A DNA stretch of 47,534 bases from Acidobacteriota bacterium. GTDB lineage: Bacteria > Acidobacteriota > Terriglobia > Terriglobales > Acidobacteriaceae. The stretch lies in contig JABCZC010000037.1 in assembly GCA_013289875.1 (NCBI GenBank), forward strand, positions 1 to 47,534, given 5' to 3'. How positions within the stretch are numbered: the first letter of the stretch is position 1; each line of letters begins with the position of its first letter. The position numbers and the translations under genes were made by a program. Below the pieces are notes generated by a model. That model made no database searches and had not been told where the DNA came from. It saw only the letters and a program-made list of their open reading frames with translations. Shown here in pieces: positions 17,870-26,825 of the stretch.

Positions 17870-20800
17870 ATGAAGATCTACCCAGGTACGTGTTCCGTCC
17901 CTTCCATTCTGGTTTTGCTCTGTGCGATTAGCCTCTTCGGAAGCCTCGCCAGAGCGCAACAAACTCTAGGAGCGATCAATGGCACAGTCACCGATACGTC
18001 GGACGCCGGTGTAGCCGACGCGACTGTGTCCGCTACCGCAGACGCGACGGGTTTAACGCGCGCGACGAAGACACAGAAAAGCGGCTATTTTGAAATCCTG
18101 AATCTGCCCGTCGGCCGTTACACGATCACCATCACGCATGAAGGCTTTGATACAACCAGGCTGCCGGCGATCGCCGTGCAGGAGGCGCGCGCGGCAACCG
18201 TCAATGCCACGCTTAAGGTGGGCAAGGTCTCAGAATCTGTCACCGTGAATGCCAATCCTTTGCTCAACGCCACCGACACGACCAACGGCTATACGCTGGA
18301 TTCGCAGCAGATTGCCATGACGCCTCTGGCCACCGGAAGCTTCACGCAGCTTGCCGTGCTCGCGCCAGGCGTGAATACCGAGCTTCTCAGCGGTCTCGAC
18401 ACCAACGCCGGACTGGGCAACCAGCCCATCTGGGCCAACGGCCAGCGCGACACCTCCAATACCTTTCAGGTGAACGGCGTCGACGTCTCCAATATTTTCA
18501 ACGGCAAAAGTTCCAGCGGCACCACCTCGCAGCGCTACAACTTCAACATCGGCGCCGGCAGCACATCAAGCTCGTCTTCCGCGGGCGCAGCCACTATCGG
18601 CGGTGCAAATCCGACCGGCACCTCCGTCTTCGGTTCAAACGGCAACAATCTGCCTTCTCCACCGCCCGAGTTCATCGCCGAACTTCGCGTCAACACTTCA
18701 ATGTATGACGCGCTGCAGGGAGCAACCAGCGGCGCTCAGATTGACGTGAACACCGCAACCGGCAGCAACAACTGGCACGGTCAGACCTACGGCACCTTTG
18801 CCAACAACTCCATGAATGCCTCGCCCTTCTTCTTTAACCAGGCATACCAACTGTCACAGCAGGGAGTCGGCGCATTCCCGCGATCCCTCGTAGTGCCTCC
18901 CCTGCACCGCTGGACAACCGGAGCCACGCTGGGCGGCCCCATTAAGAAGAATAAGGCGTTTGTCTTTATCGCATACCAGCACCTTTACGATTCCGACCAG
19001 TCTACGGGCCTCTCGCAGTTCAACGTGCCGCCGGGCCTTACCGACGACCGTTCCGTTACCGGCCTGACGGCCGCCGCATCTGCGTGGCTTGGAGCGCCGT
19101 TCACCGGTACCGTCAGCTCCGTGGCACAAACCCTGATGAGTGCCAAGCTGCCCAATGGGCAATACCTGATTCCGTCGCCTCAGGTGGCCGGACCGTTCCA
19201 ATATGGCGTTCCCAACGTCACCCTGCAGGGAACCTCCTTGATGACCGGGAACCAGGCGACCGCTGCGGTCGACTTCAACGTGAGTAACACCGACCATCTG
19301 ACGGTGAAGTACTACTACCAGAACATTCCGGTGAACAAGCCGTTCAACACTTCCAGTACCGCGGGTTTTCCGCAGTCACAAAACAATGGCTCGCAGGTTG
19401 CGTCGCTTGATAATACGATCACCTTTGGTCCGCACATCAACTGGGAGCAGACCCTTGGCTTTTCGCGAATGGGCTCCTATACCTATTACACGCAACAGAT
19501 GAGCTGTAGCAGCGATCCGACCTGCGGCATCAATGCCGCCTACCCTGGAGCGCCAGCCGGCCAGACATTCAATTTCCTGCCCGGCCTGCTGCTAGAACAA
19601 TTTGCCGCGGACACAACCGCATCGCCCTCGCTCAAAGTAGGTCCCTACAGCGCGTTTACAAACATGGGCTATTACCAGAACCGCGTCAATCCCCGGACCA
19701 ACCTGATTCTGGTGCTGGGCAACCATACGCTTTCGCTGGGCGGCGGCTACAGCTACACGCAGCTGAACATAACTAACAATCGTACCGGCATCGCACTGGT
19801 GACGGCTACGAACTTTGAGGACTTTCTCGAAGGGCAGACCAAGAGCGCGAATGTGCTGGATACGATCGGAGACGGAAGGAACCTGGCTGATCGTTATTAC
19901 CGCACAAATGAGATTTCTACCTATGGCCAGGACAAATGGCAGCTGTTATCGAACCTTACCATCACCGCCGGTCTCCGATATGACTACCACGGCGGCATGA
20001 CGGAAAAATACGGGAACATATTCAACTTCGATCCCAAAGCCTATAACGTCACCGGCACCAGCACCAGCGGTTTCAATGTAAGCAACGCCGGTTTCGTGGT
20101 CGCGGGCAACAACAAGTACTTTCCAACACCGGGAGTGAGTGATTCGACGCTCACTGGCCGCCAGTGGGGCCTCTCTCCACGCGTCGGTTTTGCCTGGTCA
20201 CCGAAGCAGAACCACGGAACGGTTGTCTTCCGTGGAGGTTTCGGCCTCTATTTTGACCGCGGCGAGTACTTTGACTATCTTTCGCAGCCTGCGGGCAGCG
20301 GTATCGGAGGCCCATTTGGCGCGACGGAATCGTCTCCTCTTGCAGCTTATGTCACCGCAGGCAGGGGCTCGCTTGGCACCCCGCTGGCGAAGGTGAACCC
20401 TTACACTCCGCCCAGCGCAAACCCCGCCGTCCTTACTCAGGCTTTGCAGTCGACCTTGAATGTCATGACAGGCGAGACGACCTTCTTTGACGGAAGCACT
20501 GGACCAACCTGCGGCGCCATCGCGAATCAGGAGGTCGGCGATTGCCCGTCACCTCTGAACTTCGGTGCCTACAACAAGAACAACGTCCTGCCCTACACCA
20601 TGAATTTCGCTTTCAACATGCAATGGCAACCGGCGAACGATCTTGCTGTCACCATCGGTTACGTTGGCAACCGTGGTCGCCATGCTGTTATTCCCATACC
20701 TCTCAACGAGCCGGTAATTGCAACGACCATGAATCCCATCCATGGCGAGCAGTACAGCTACGGTTTTGGGGTCTTGAATCAGAATGCCTGCGGCGGCCCC

Positions 20801-21979
20801 TATTGCGAAGACTTCGCTCCCATCGCCAACGAGCCCTGGAGCACCTACGACGGCGGCAACGTCGACTTCCGCGCCCCCTACGTCGGCTTTAGTCCCAACG
20901 CAGCGTCATTTGAGACAGTCGGCACGTCCGCCTACGATGCCCTTGAGACGCATCTGGAGAAGCGCCTATCGCACAACTATCAGGTCGGCGTCAGCTACAC
21001 CTTCAGCCACACCTATGACGAGCAGAGCGACATCGGACTGTTCTTCACCGGCGACAATCCCAGCGACTTGCGCACCTCCTATGCCCCGTCTGACTTTGAC
21101 CGCACCCACGTATTCAGCGCCAGTTTTCTGGTCAACGTCCCGAACACCGCCAACCCGCACTCGTTCCTTGGCTATCTCGCCAACGACTGGCACCTGAGTG
21201 GAATCGCTATCCTGCAGAGCGGCCAGCCATATTCGCTCTATGAGTTTTACGGCGCAGTCGGCAGCGTCTATTTCGGCAATTTCCCCACATTGATGAACCC
21301 CGTGCTGGGAATCAAGGACCCGAAGCGCCCCTACAGCGCCTTAACCGGGAACTCGGGAAAATACCGCGGTCTGGGTGGCAGCTTCATCCCGACCATCGAT
21401 CCCAGCCAGCTTGACATCCACTATCTCGCGCCCGGCGAGAAAGGCATTCCCATTTCGACCGGCACTGATCCCCAGGACATCTACGAGACCGACTTCGCTC
21501 CTGGCCAGCGCAACCTCTTCCGCCAGGCTCCTCAGAAGAGTTTGAATATCTCCATGCGAAAGAATCTCATGGTGAAGGAAAGGTTCAATCTCGAATACCA
21601 GTTCAACATTTTTAATGTCACGAACACCACCAGCCTGGATATACCGCAGGATCAGACCCAGATCCGGCAGTCCTATGCGTGCTCGGCCACGGCGGCGAGC
21701 TCCTACAACTGCGAGCACGGATACGTGTATGGAGAGGTCGTCACCGCCAACAATCCGGTCGATCAGCAGTCGGCTTTGGTCGATCTCGACCAGTTGCCAT
21801 ATCACAACGGCTCCGGTAAATCGACAACGATTCCGACCACTCTTCCGGTTGGAACGCTGTCGTGCACCAAGGCCACCATCTCTAACGGCTGCCCCAATAA
21901 TGGCGCGAACTTCGGTTCTGTTGTCGGCACCATCGGCGGTCCGCGCGCGATCACCATGGGTCTTAGCGTCCAGTTCTAG
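17870..21979 (+). CDS. Large Oar-like TonB-dependent outer-membrane receptor
   Basis: A 1369-residue receptor, larger than the usual 1000-1200 of the class. Signal peptide about 1-29 (cleavage after ARA), carboxypeptidase-regulatory-like domain (about 32-120: GAINGTVTDTSDAGVADATV, KSGYFEILNLPVGRYTITIT), plug (about 125-310, with WANGQRDTSNTFQVNGVDVS), and a long barrel ending in SVQF, a terminal-aromatic sorting signal. Around residues 215-265 is a Ser/Thr/Gly/Asn-rich insertion, probably an exposed loop. The substrate is unknown. The gene has its own upstream region of about 190 bases after the previous terminator and ends in a terminator of its own, so it is probably monocistronic. It converges on a sugar porter gene, which is suggestive only. 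Confidence 0.92.
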   Translation: MKIYPGTCSVPSILVLLCAISLFGSLARAQQTLGAINGTVTDTSDAGVADATVSATADATGLTRATKTQKSGYFEILNLPVGRYTITITHEGFDTTRLPAIAVQEARAATVNATLKVGKVSESVTVNANPLLNATDTTNGYTLDSQQIAMTPLATGSFTQLAVLAPGVNTELLSGLDTNAGLGNQPIWANGQRDTSNTFQVNGVDVSNIFNGKSSSGTTSQRYNFNIGAGSTSSSSSAGAATIGGANPTGTSVFGSNGNNLPSPPPEFIAELRVNTSMYDALQGATSGAQIDVNTATGSNNWHGQTYGTFANNSMNASPFFFNQAYQLSQQGVGAFPRSLVVPPLHRWTTGATLGGPIKKNKAFVFIAYQHLYDSDQSTGLSQFNVPPGLTDDRSVTGLTAAASAWLGAPFTGTVSSVAQTLMSAKLPNGQYLIPSPQVAGPFQYGVPNVTLQGTSLMTGNQATAAVDFNVSNTDHLTVKYYYQNIPVNKPFNTSSTAGFPQSQNNGSQVASLDNTITFGPHINWEQTLGFSRMGSYTYYTQQMSCSSDPTCGINAAYPGAPAGQTFNFLPGLLLEQFAADTTASPSLKVGPYSAFTNMGYYQNRVNPRTNLILVLGNHTLSLGGGYSYTQLNITNNRTGIALVTATNFEDFLEGQTKSANVLDTIGDGRNLADRYYRTNEISTYGQDKWQLLSNLTITAGLRYDYHGGMTEKYGNIFNFDPKAYNVTGTSTSGFNVSNAGFVVAGNNKYFPTPGVSDSTLTGRQWGLSPRVGFAWSPKQNHGTVVFRGGFGLYFDRGEYFDYLSQPAGSGIGGPFGATESSPLAAYVTAGRGSLGTPLAKVNPYTPPSANPAVLTQALQSTLNVMTGETTFFDGSTGPTCGAIANQEVGDCPSPLNFGAYNKNNVLPYTMNFAFNMQWQPANDLAVTIGYVGNRGRHAVIPIPLNEPVIATTMNPIHGEQYSYGFGVLNQNACGGPYCEDFAPIANEPWSTYDGGNVDFRAPYVGFSPNAASFETVGTSAYDALETHLEKRLSHNYQVGVSYTFSHTYDEQSDIGLFFTGDNPSDLRTSYAPSDFDRTHVFSASFLVNVPNTANPHSFLGYLANDWHLSGIAILQSGQPYSLYEFYGAVGSVYFGNFPTLMNPVLGIKDPKRPYSALTGNSGKYRGLGGSFIPTIDPSQLDIHYLAPGEKGIPISTGTDPQDIYETDFAPGQRNLFRQAPQKSLNISMRKNLMVKERFNLEYQFNIFNVTNTTSLDIPQDQTQIRQSYACSATAASSYNCEHGYVYGEVVTANNPVDQQSALVDLDQLPYHNGSGKSTTIPTTLPVGTLSCTKATISNGCPNNGANFGSVVGTIGGPRAITMGLSVQF

Positions 21980-22003
21980 CTGGATTGCTGATAAAGCGAC
22001 CGT

Positions 22004-22037
22004 CAGGGGATTCCGTCCGGAACCCCCTGGTCTTTTT
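22004..22037 (+). terminator. Terminator after the large receptor gene
   Basis: A 12-base stem CAGGGGATTCCG / CGGAACCCCCTG with one A-C mismatch (22004-22015 and 22018-22029) is followed by GTCTTTTT. It lies between convergent genes. Confidence 0.8.
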
Positions 22038-22047
22038 GCGTCCGCCG

Positions 22048-23376
22048 CTATTCGATTCCCAGTTTTCGCTGCATCGCTTCCAGCGTCACGCCCTTGGTTT
22101 CCGGATAGAACGCAATCACGACGAAGAATTGCAAGGCCATCATCGCTGAGAAGAAGATGAACGGCGCTCCTGCGGACACAGCTGCGATCGATGGAAAGGC
22201 CTTGGTGATAATCGCATTCATGATCCAGTGAGAAGAACTGCCAAGGCTCTGGCCCTTGGACCGAACCCGTGTGGGGAAGACCTCGCTGATGTACACCCAG
22301 ATCACCGCGCCCTGCGAGATGGCGAAGAAGAAGATGAAGCCAACTAGCAGCCAAACCAGGTCGCTCTGGTGGCTGTTCGACAGGAAGATCGCAGCCACGC
22401 CTGCAAGGCACACCGCCGTACCCACTGACCCGATAAGCAGCAGCGTTCTGCGACCCAGCTTGTCAATGACCGACATTGCGAGCAGCGTCGCCACCAGGTT
22501 CATCGCCCCGATGATCACCGCCTGCTTGTCCGCGGATAGGCCGCTGAATCCACCGGAGGAGAAGATGTCATTCACGTAGTAAAGAATCGCGTTGATGCCC
22601 GACAGCTGATTGAACAGGCCGATACTGACGGCCAGAAAAATAGGGCGCAGGTATTTGCGCTGGAAGAGCGGCTCATGTTTTGCCGACCTCTCCAGATGAA
22701 TCGAGTCGATGATCTCCTTCAACTCTGCCTCGGAGTCCGGCGAACCCATCATGCGAAGAACTTCCCGCGCTTCATCGATGCGGCTCTGCGTCACCAGCCA
22801 CCGCGAGCTGCGCGGAATGGCATAGAGCAAAAGGAGAAACAAAATGGCCGGCGCCGCAGCCACTCCCAGCTGCCAGCGCCACTGGAGATCGCCCAGGTTC
22901 AGGCTCGCAACCACGTAGTTCGACGCATACGCCAGCAGAATGCCAATGACGATATTGATCTGAAAGAGGCCGACCAGGCGTCCTCGCCACTTGGCCGGCG
23001 CAAGCTCGGCGATATACACGGGTCCCAGCACCGAAGACCCCCCGATGCCGAGTCCGCCGATGAATCGAAAGACGAGCAGCGAAGACCAGTTCCACGACAG
23101 TGCAGTCCCCACGGCCGAGACGACATACAGCACCGCCATGATGCGCAGCGCTTCGCGTCCTCCGAGTATCTGCCCCAGCTCGCCCGCCGACATCGCGCCG
23201 ATAATCGTGCCCAGCAGAGCAATCGAAACAGTGGTCCCGAGCCCGCCGGGGGTCAGATGAAAGACCTGCGTAAGTTGGTGCGTCGTGCCTGAAATGACGG
23301 CGGTGTCGAAGCCGAATAGCAGCCCGCCCAGCGCGCCCACAAGGGAGCCTTTTGCCAGATAGTAGTTCAGCCGCAT
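22048..23376 (-). CDS. Sugar porter family MFS transporter
   Basis: A 442-residue, 12-helix inner-membrane transporter. Sugar-porter signatures are visible: GGLLFGFDTAVISG in TM1, the RFIGGLGIGG and PVYIAELAPAKWRGR segments, QLSGINAILYYVNDIF in TM7 (sugar-contacting Gln and Asn), DKLGRRTLLL between TM8 and TM9, and PETKG at the C-terminus. Known family role: uptake of monosaccharides such as xylose, glucose or arabinose by proton symport or facilitation. It begins seven bases after the end of the ROK kinase gene, so import and phosphorylation are probably coupled. The exact sugar cannot be assigned. Confidence 0.95.
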   Translation of the reverse strand: MRLNYYLAKGSLVGALGGLLFGFDTAVISGTTHQLTQVFHLTPGGLGTTVSIALLGTIIGAMSAGELGQILGGREALRIMAVLYVVSAVGTALSWNWSSLLVFRFIGGLGIGGSSVLGPVYIAELAPAKWRGRLVGLFQINIVIGILLAYASNYVVASLNLGDLQWRWQLGVAAAPAILFLLLLYAIPRSSRWLVTQSRIDEAREVLRMMGSPDSEAELKEIIDSIHLERSAKHEPLFQRKYLRPIFLAVSIGLFNQLSGINAILYYVNDIFSSGGFSGLSADKQAVIIGAMNLVATLLAMSVIDKLGRRTLLLIGSVGTAVCLAGVAAIFLSNSHQSDLVWLLVGFIFFFAISQGAVIWVYISEVFPTRVRSKGQSLGSSSHWIMNAIITKAFPSIAAVSAGAPFIFFSAMMALQFFVVIAFYPETKGVTLEAMQRKLGIE

Positions 23377-23383
23377 GTAGGTG

Positions 23384-24412
23384 TTACCCCTCGACGGGGA
23401 CCAGACTTCGCTCGTCCGCCGTGAAGGGAAGAATACACGCTCCGAGCAATCCCGCGTCTTTGCCCAGCTCGGCCGGCAACACGTGGGTTGCTCCCCGGGG
23501 ATTGTTGTTCGCCACCGGGCTGCCCGGCGCGGTCAGCCGGTACACATAGCTGCGATGGTTCAGCTCTTCGAAAATCGCAGGCTTCAGCAGCTCCCAGGCC
23601 TGTACCAGGCCGCCGCCCACCACATACAGCGGCAGGTTCAACGTATTCACGAGCGCCGCCAGGCCGATCCCCAGCGCCCGTCCCGCGTCCGTATAGATTT
23701 GTTTCGCATCAGCATTGCCGGCGAAAGCGGCTTCCGCCAGCGTGCGCGCCGACCACTTCTGCCCGGCGAGTAGAGGAGCCGCACCGGCGGCAATCCGCTG
23801 GTTCGCCGTGCGCACCACCGCAGTCGCTGAGGCGTACATCTCCAGACAGCCATCGTTTCCGCAGGGGCATTTTGCTCCATCGGGATAGATCGTCGCGTGT
23901 CCTGCCTCGCCTCCCATGCCTGCTGCGCCGTCCCAGATTTTTCCATTCAGAATGATACCGTTACCAACGCCCGTGCCCAGGGTGAGCATGCAAAGCGAGT
24001 CGATGCCCATCGTCAGACCGCACCCCAGTACGCATTCCGCCAGTGCTGCCAGGTTTGCGTCCGACTCCAGAATGACGCTCTGGTTCAACCGCGTTTCCAG
24101 TTCTTTGAGCAATTCGAATCCATCCCACCCTGTCAGGTTTGGAGGATTGTGCAAACGCCCTGCGGGTAATTCCAGCGGCCCAGGAGTTCCCACACCGATG
24201 CCGGTCAGCCTATATCGCGGAGAAAAGCGATTCTCCAGATCGAAGACGGCGCCGCACAGATCTTCGATAACAGCGATTCGACCTGCTGCCAGACGCGTCG
24301 GCAAAAGAATCGTTTCCAGCAATCCCGCGGTACGCGTATAGGCTGCGATGCGCAGGTTCGTTCCACCCAGGTCTACTCCAATGCTGTAGCTTTGCGACTG
24401 ATCGATTGCCAT
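23384..24412 (-). CDS. ROK-family sugar kinase (glucokinase-like)
   Basis: A 342-residue kinase from the ATG at 24412 (MAIDQSQSYSIGVDLGGTN). A TTG 14 codons upstream is an alternative; neither start has a good ribosome site. The ATP-phosphate motif DLGGTN is at the N-terminus, and ESDANLAALAE and GTGVGNGIILNGKIW follow. The ROK zinc signature is GHATIYPDGAKCPCGNDGCL (His plus CxCGxxGC), followed by EMYAS. There is no N-terminal helix-turn-helix, so it is a kinase rather than a ROK repressor. It probably phosphorylates glucose or a related hexose delivered by the sugar porter encoded seven bases downstream. Confidence 0.92.
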   Translation of the reverse strand: MAIDQSQSYSIGVDLGGTNLRIAAYTRTAGLLETILLPTRLAAGRIAVIEDLCGAVFDLENRFSPRYRLTGIGVGTPGPLELPAGRLHNPPNLTGWDGFELLKELETRLNQSVILESDANLAALAECVLGCGLTMGIDSLCMLTLGTGVGNGIILNGKIWDGAAGMGGEAGHATIYPDGAKCPCGNDGCLEMYASATAVVRTANQRIAAGAAPLLAGQKWSARTLAEAAFAGNADAKQIYTDAGRALGIGLAALVNTLNLPLYVVGGGLVQAWELLKPAIFEELNHRSYVYRLTAPGSPVANNNPRGATHVLPAELGKDAGLLGACILPFTADERSLVPVEG

Positions 24413-24547
24413 AAAAAGCGATTCACCGAGCGATGCAGATCGAATCGAGAACAAGGAGCGAATCTCTCTTGCGGGGTAAGGATCGCCGCTACACTGTTAT
24501 CGTTATCCTAAGAAATATACAGCAAAGAAACGCCAGGGAAAACGATT

Positions 24548-25600
24548 TCACCAACTCGCTTGGCCGGCGAGTTCGGTCGACACGGCGAAGATTTTCGTCT
24601 CGCCCTCGCCCAGCGCGCAGACTTTGTCCGCCACGCCTGCTCGTTCCGCTGCTTCCATCAGTCGCGGCAGGGGCTCGTCCATCGGCTCCTGTGACAGGCG
24701 AAATGTCCCGTAATGCATCGGAACCATCTGCCGCGCGCCGAGATCGTGAAACGCCCGCAGAGCGTCTTCCGGGCTGGTATGCACGCGGCGAAAACCGTCC
24801 GGCTGGTATGCGCCGATAGGCAGCAGCGCGATCTCCGGAGCCAGCCGCGCGCCAATCTCCCTGAAGCCCGCGAAATAGCCTGAATCGCCCGAGTGATACA
24901 CCGTCTGAGTGCCGTACCGCAGCACGTAGCCGCCGAAGCCGCGATGCGTGTCGCGAAGCATCCGCGCGCCCCAGTGCTGCGCCGGAGTCATCGTGATCTC
25001 AACTCCGCCAATGCTCACCGATTCCCACCACCTCATCGGCAGTACGCTCGCAAAGCCCAGTTTGTTCACAAGATCTTCCACTCCGCCCGGAACGATCGCC
25101 ACCGGCGCCTTCCCGCGCAGTCGGCGCGTATGACGAATGATCTTGCGAAGGGAAGGGAGGTTCAGGTGATCCATGTGCGCATGCGTCAGCAGCACGGCGT
25201 CGATCGCGGGAAGATCCTCAATCCGCACGCCCGGCTTGCGCAGCCGATGAATCAATACCAGCCAGTTTGCGAAGACCGGATCGATCAGAAAATTCAGTCC
25301 GCCAACCTGCAGCAGAAACGAAGCATGGCCGATGAACGTGATCGCCAGCTCGCCCGGAGCTACCAGCATCGGTTTTTGCTGAGTGCCTTGTTGGGCTTGG
25401 AAGGCCGAGCGCCGGATGAGATCAAGAACAAATCTCAAGCCCGGGCCGGAAGGTTGTCGTGGGCTTGGAGGCAAAGGATTCTGTGGCAAAACATCTCCCA
25501 CATCTATGATGCAGGCGGTGCCGCGAAGATTCCCGGAATCGGTGGACTGGAGAGAAGGGCAAAGCAAAGCGCGCCTCGCCCTCCCACCATTCGGTTTCAT
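24548..25600 (-). CDS. Metallo-beta-lactamase-fold hydrolase (UlaG / NAPE-PLD-like)
   Basis: A 350-residue protein with an MBL fold from about residue 85. Metal ligands are visible in LLTHAHMDHLNL (HxHxDH), a later HWGARM His, YHSGDSGYF with the bridging Asp, and a final MHYGTF His. The sequence ITFIGHASFLLQVGGLNFLIDP is typical of the NAPE-PLD/UlaG-like group. The N-terminal 80 residues are low in identifiable content; the ATG follows the TAG of the CDGSH gene with no gap, which supports this start. Members hydrolyse phosphodiesters or lactones; the substrate here is unknown. The next gene downstream, the ROK kinase, is 135 bases away. Confidence 0.85.
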   Translation of the reverse strand: MKPNGGRARRALLCPSLQSTDSGNLRGTACIIDVGDVLPQNPLPPSPRQPSGPGLRFVLDLIRRSAFQAQQGTQQKPMLVAPGELAITFIGHASFLLQVGGLNFLIDPVFANWLVLIHRLRKPGVRIEDLPAIDAVLLTHAHMDHLNLPSLRKIIRHTRRLRGKAPVAIVPGGVEDLVNKLGFASVLPMRWWESVSIGGVEITMTPAQHWGARMLRDTHRGFGGYVLRYGTQTVYHSGDSGYFAGFREIGARLAPEIALLPIGAYQPDGFRRVHTSPEDALRAFHDLGARQMVPMHYGTFRLSQEPMDEPLPRLMEAAERAGVADKVCALGEGETKIFAVSTELAGQASW

Positions 25601-25852
25601 CTAAACCTGCGAAGCCTCCACCGGCGGAGGCGCGGTCGGCGCTGACTGGAAGCCGATCTTTGCGTGCGAGCCATCGCAGAACGGCTTGTTTGCCGACGCT
25701 CCACAGCGGCACAGCGAAACCGCCGGCTTGCCCGTCAAATCCCACTGGCCACCGTTAGCATCCAGCAGCTTGATCGAACCCTCAACGCGGTACGGACCAT
25801 TCGGCCGCACCGTGATCTTGACTTCACTTCCCAGCGCCTCGTTCTCAGCCAC
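25601..25852 (-). CDS. CDGSH-type iron-sulfur domain protein
   Basis: An 83-residue protein from the GTG at 25852 (VAENEALGSEVKITV). This start is chosen because GAGGAG lies about seven bases upstream; the frame is open for 20 more codons to another GTG at 25912 that lacks such a site. It carries the CDGSH motif CRCGASANKPFCDGSH, whose three Cys and one His bind a 2Fe-2S cluster. The N-terminal strand block VRPNGPYRVEGSIKLLD is typical of small bacterial CDGSH proteins. Its physiological role is unknown; redox or Fe-S transfer roles are proposed for the family. Its stop codon abuts the start of the MBL-fold hydrolase, so the two are coupled. Confidence 0.9.
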   Translation of the reverse strand: MAENEALGSEVKITVRPNGPYRVEGSIKLLDANGGQWDLTGKPAVSLCRCGASANKPFCDGSHAKIGFQSAPTAPPPVEASQV

Positions 25853-25934
25853 AAAACTCTCCTCGAAGAAAGAAATTCCTTTGCCGAGTCTAACAGCCGT
25901 ATCCAAAGCCACCCGCTATCATGGTCCCATTCGC

Positions 25935-26825
25935 ATGCTCACCTTCGACGAAGCCCAGGTCCGTCAACACCTCACCTATGAAACCCTGATCCCTGCACTT
26001 GAGCAGGCGCTTATCCGCTTCTCTACTGGCGAGATCACGCAGCCTGTCCGCACCATGCTGCCCGTCCCCGAGTACCACGGCGACTTCGGACTCATGCCCG
26101 CAATAGACGGTGACCTCATGGGCGTGAAGCTCGTCACCTTCTACCACGACAACACCACACTGCCTACCCACCAGGCCGTTATCCAGCTCTTCAGCGCTTC
26201 CACCGGAAAGCCACTGGCGAACCTCGACGGCCGCCTTATAACCGAGATGCGCACCGCGGCTGTCACCGCCATCGCCGCGCGCCTCTTTACCTCGCAGAAG
26301 CCGCTGACCCTCGCCATCCTCGGCTCAGGAGTGCAGGCACGCGCGCACCTCCACGCGCTTCGTCTGGTGCGCGAGATCAAGGAAATCCGCGTCTGGAGCC
26401 GCACTCCCGAGCACGCCGACGCCTTTGTCCGCGAAACCGGAGCTATCTCGCTGCCTCTCGAAGAAGCCATTCGCCGAGCCGACATCGTCATCGGCGTAGC
26501 CAACGTCTCCGAACCATTGATACTCGGTAGGTATCTCTCGCCAACAGCTTTCGTCGCCGCCATCGCAGCTGTAGGAGCGAGCAAGCGCGAGCTCGACAAC
26601 GAAGCGATGCAGGCCAGCATCATCGTTGAATCGCGCGAGTCGGCACTCCGCGAGTCCGGCGATATCATCGACACCGGCACGCCCATCTACGCCGAATTGG
26701 GAGAAATACTCGCCGGAAAGATTCCGCCTCCTCCACAAGACCGTCGCATCGTCTACAAAGGCCTGGGCATCGCCGCCGAAGACCTCGCCGCCGCCCGCCT
26801 CGTCTACGAAGCCGCGTCGGGGTGA
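25935..26825 (+). CDS. Ornithine cyclodeaminase / mu-crystallin family enzyme
   Basis: A 296-residue NAD(P)-dependent enzyme from the ATG at 25935 (MLTFDEAQVRQHL); the longer open frame upstream overlaps the divergent CDGSH gene and has no family sequence. Visible elements are the substrate-side R in QPVRTML, K in MGVKLVTFY, R in TEMRTAA, the Rossmann motif LAILGSGVQARAH, and ADIVIGVANVSEP. Family members include ornithine cyclodeaminase, alanine dehydrogenase of the mu-crystallin type, and pyrroline-2-carboxylate reductase; the reaction here cannot be fixed. The 3' end overlaps the convergent amino-acid permease gene by 22 bases. Confidence 0.9.
   Translation: MLTFDEAQVRQHLTYETLIPALEQALIRFSTGEITQPVRTMLPVPEYHGDFGLMPAIDGDLMGVKLVTFYHDNTTLPTHQAVIQLFSASTGKPLANLDGRLITEMRTAAVTAIAARLFTSQKPLTLAILGSGVQARAHLHALRLVREIKEIRVWSRTPEHADAFVRETGAISLPLEEAIRRADIVIGVANVSEPLILGRYLSPTAFVAAIAAVGASKRELDNEAMQASIIVESRESALRESGDIIDTGTPIYAELGEILAGKIPPPPQDRRIVYKGLGIAAEDLAAARLVYEAASG

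Noticed and set aside
25686..25934. 83-codon N-terminal extension of the ornithine-cyclodeaminase-family gene
   Set aside because: It is antisense to the CDGSH coding sequence and has no family sequence; the family N-terminus starts at 25935.
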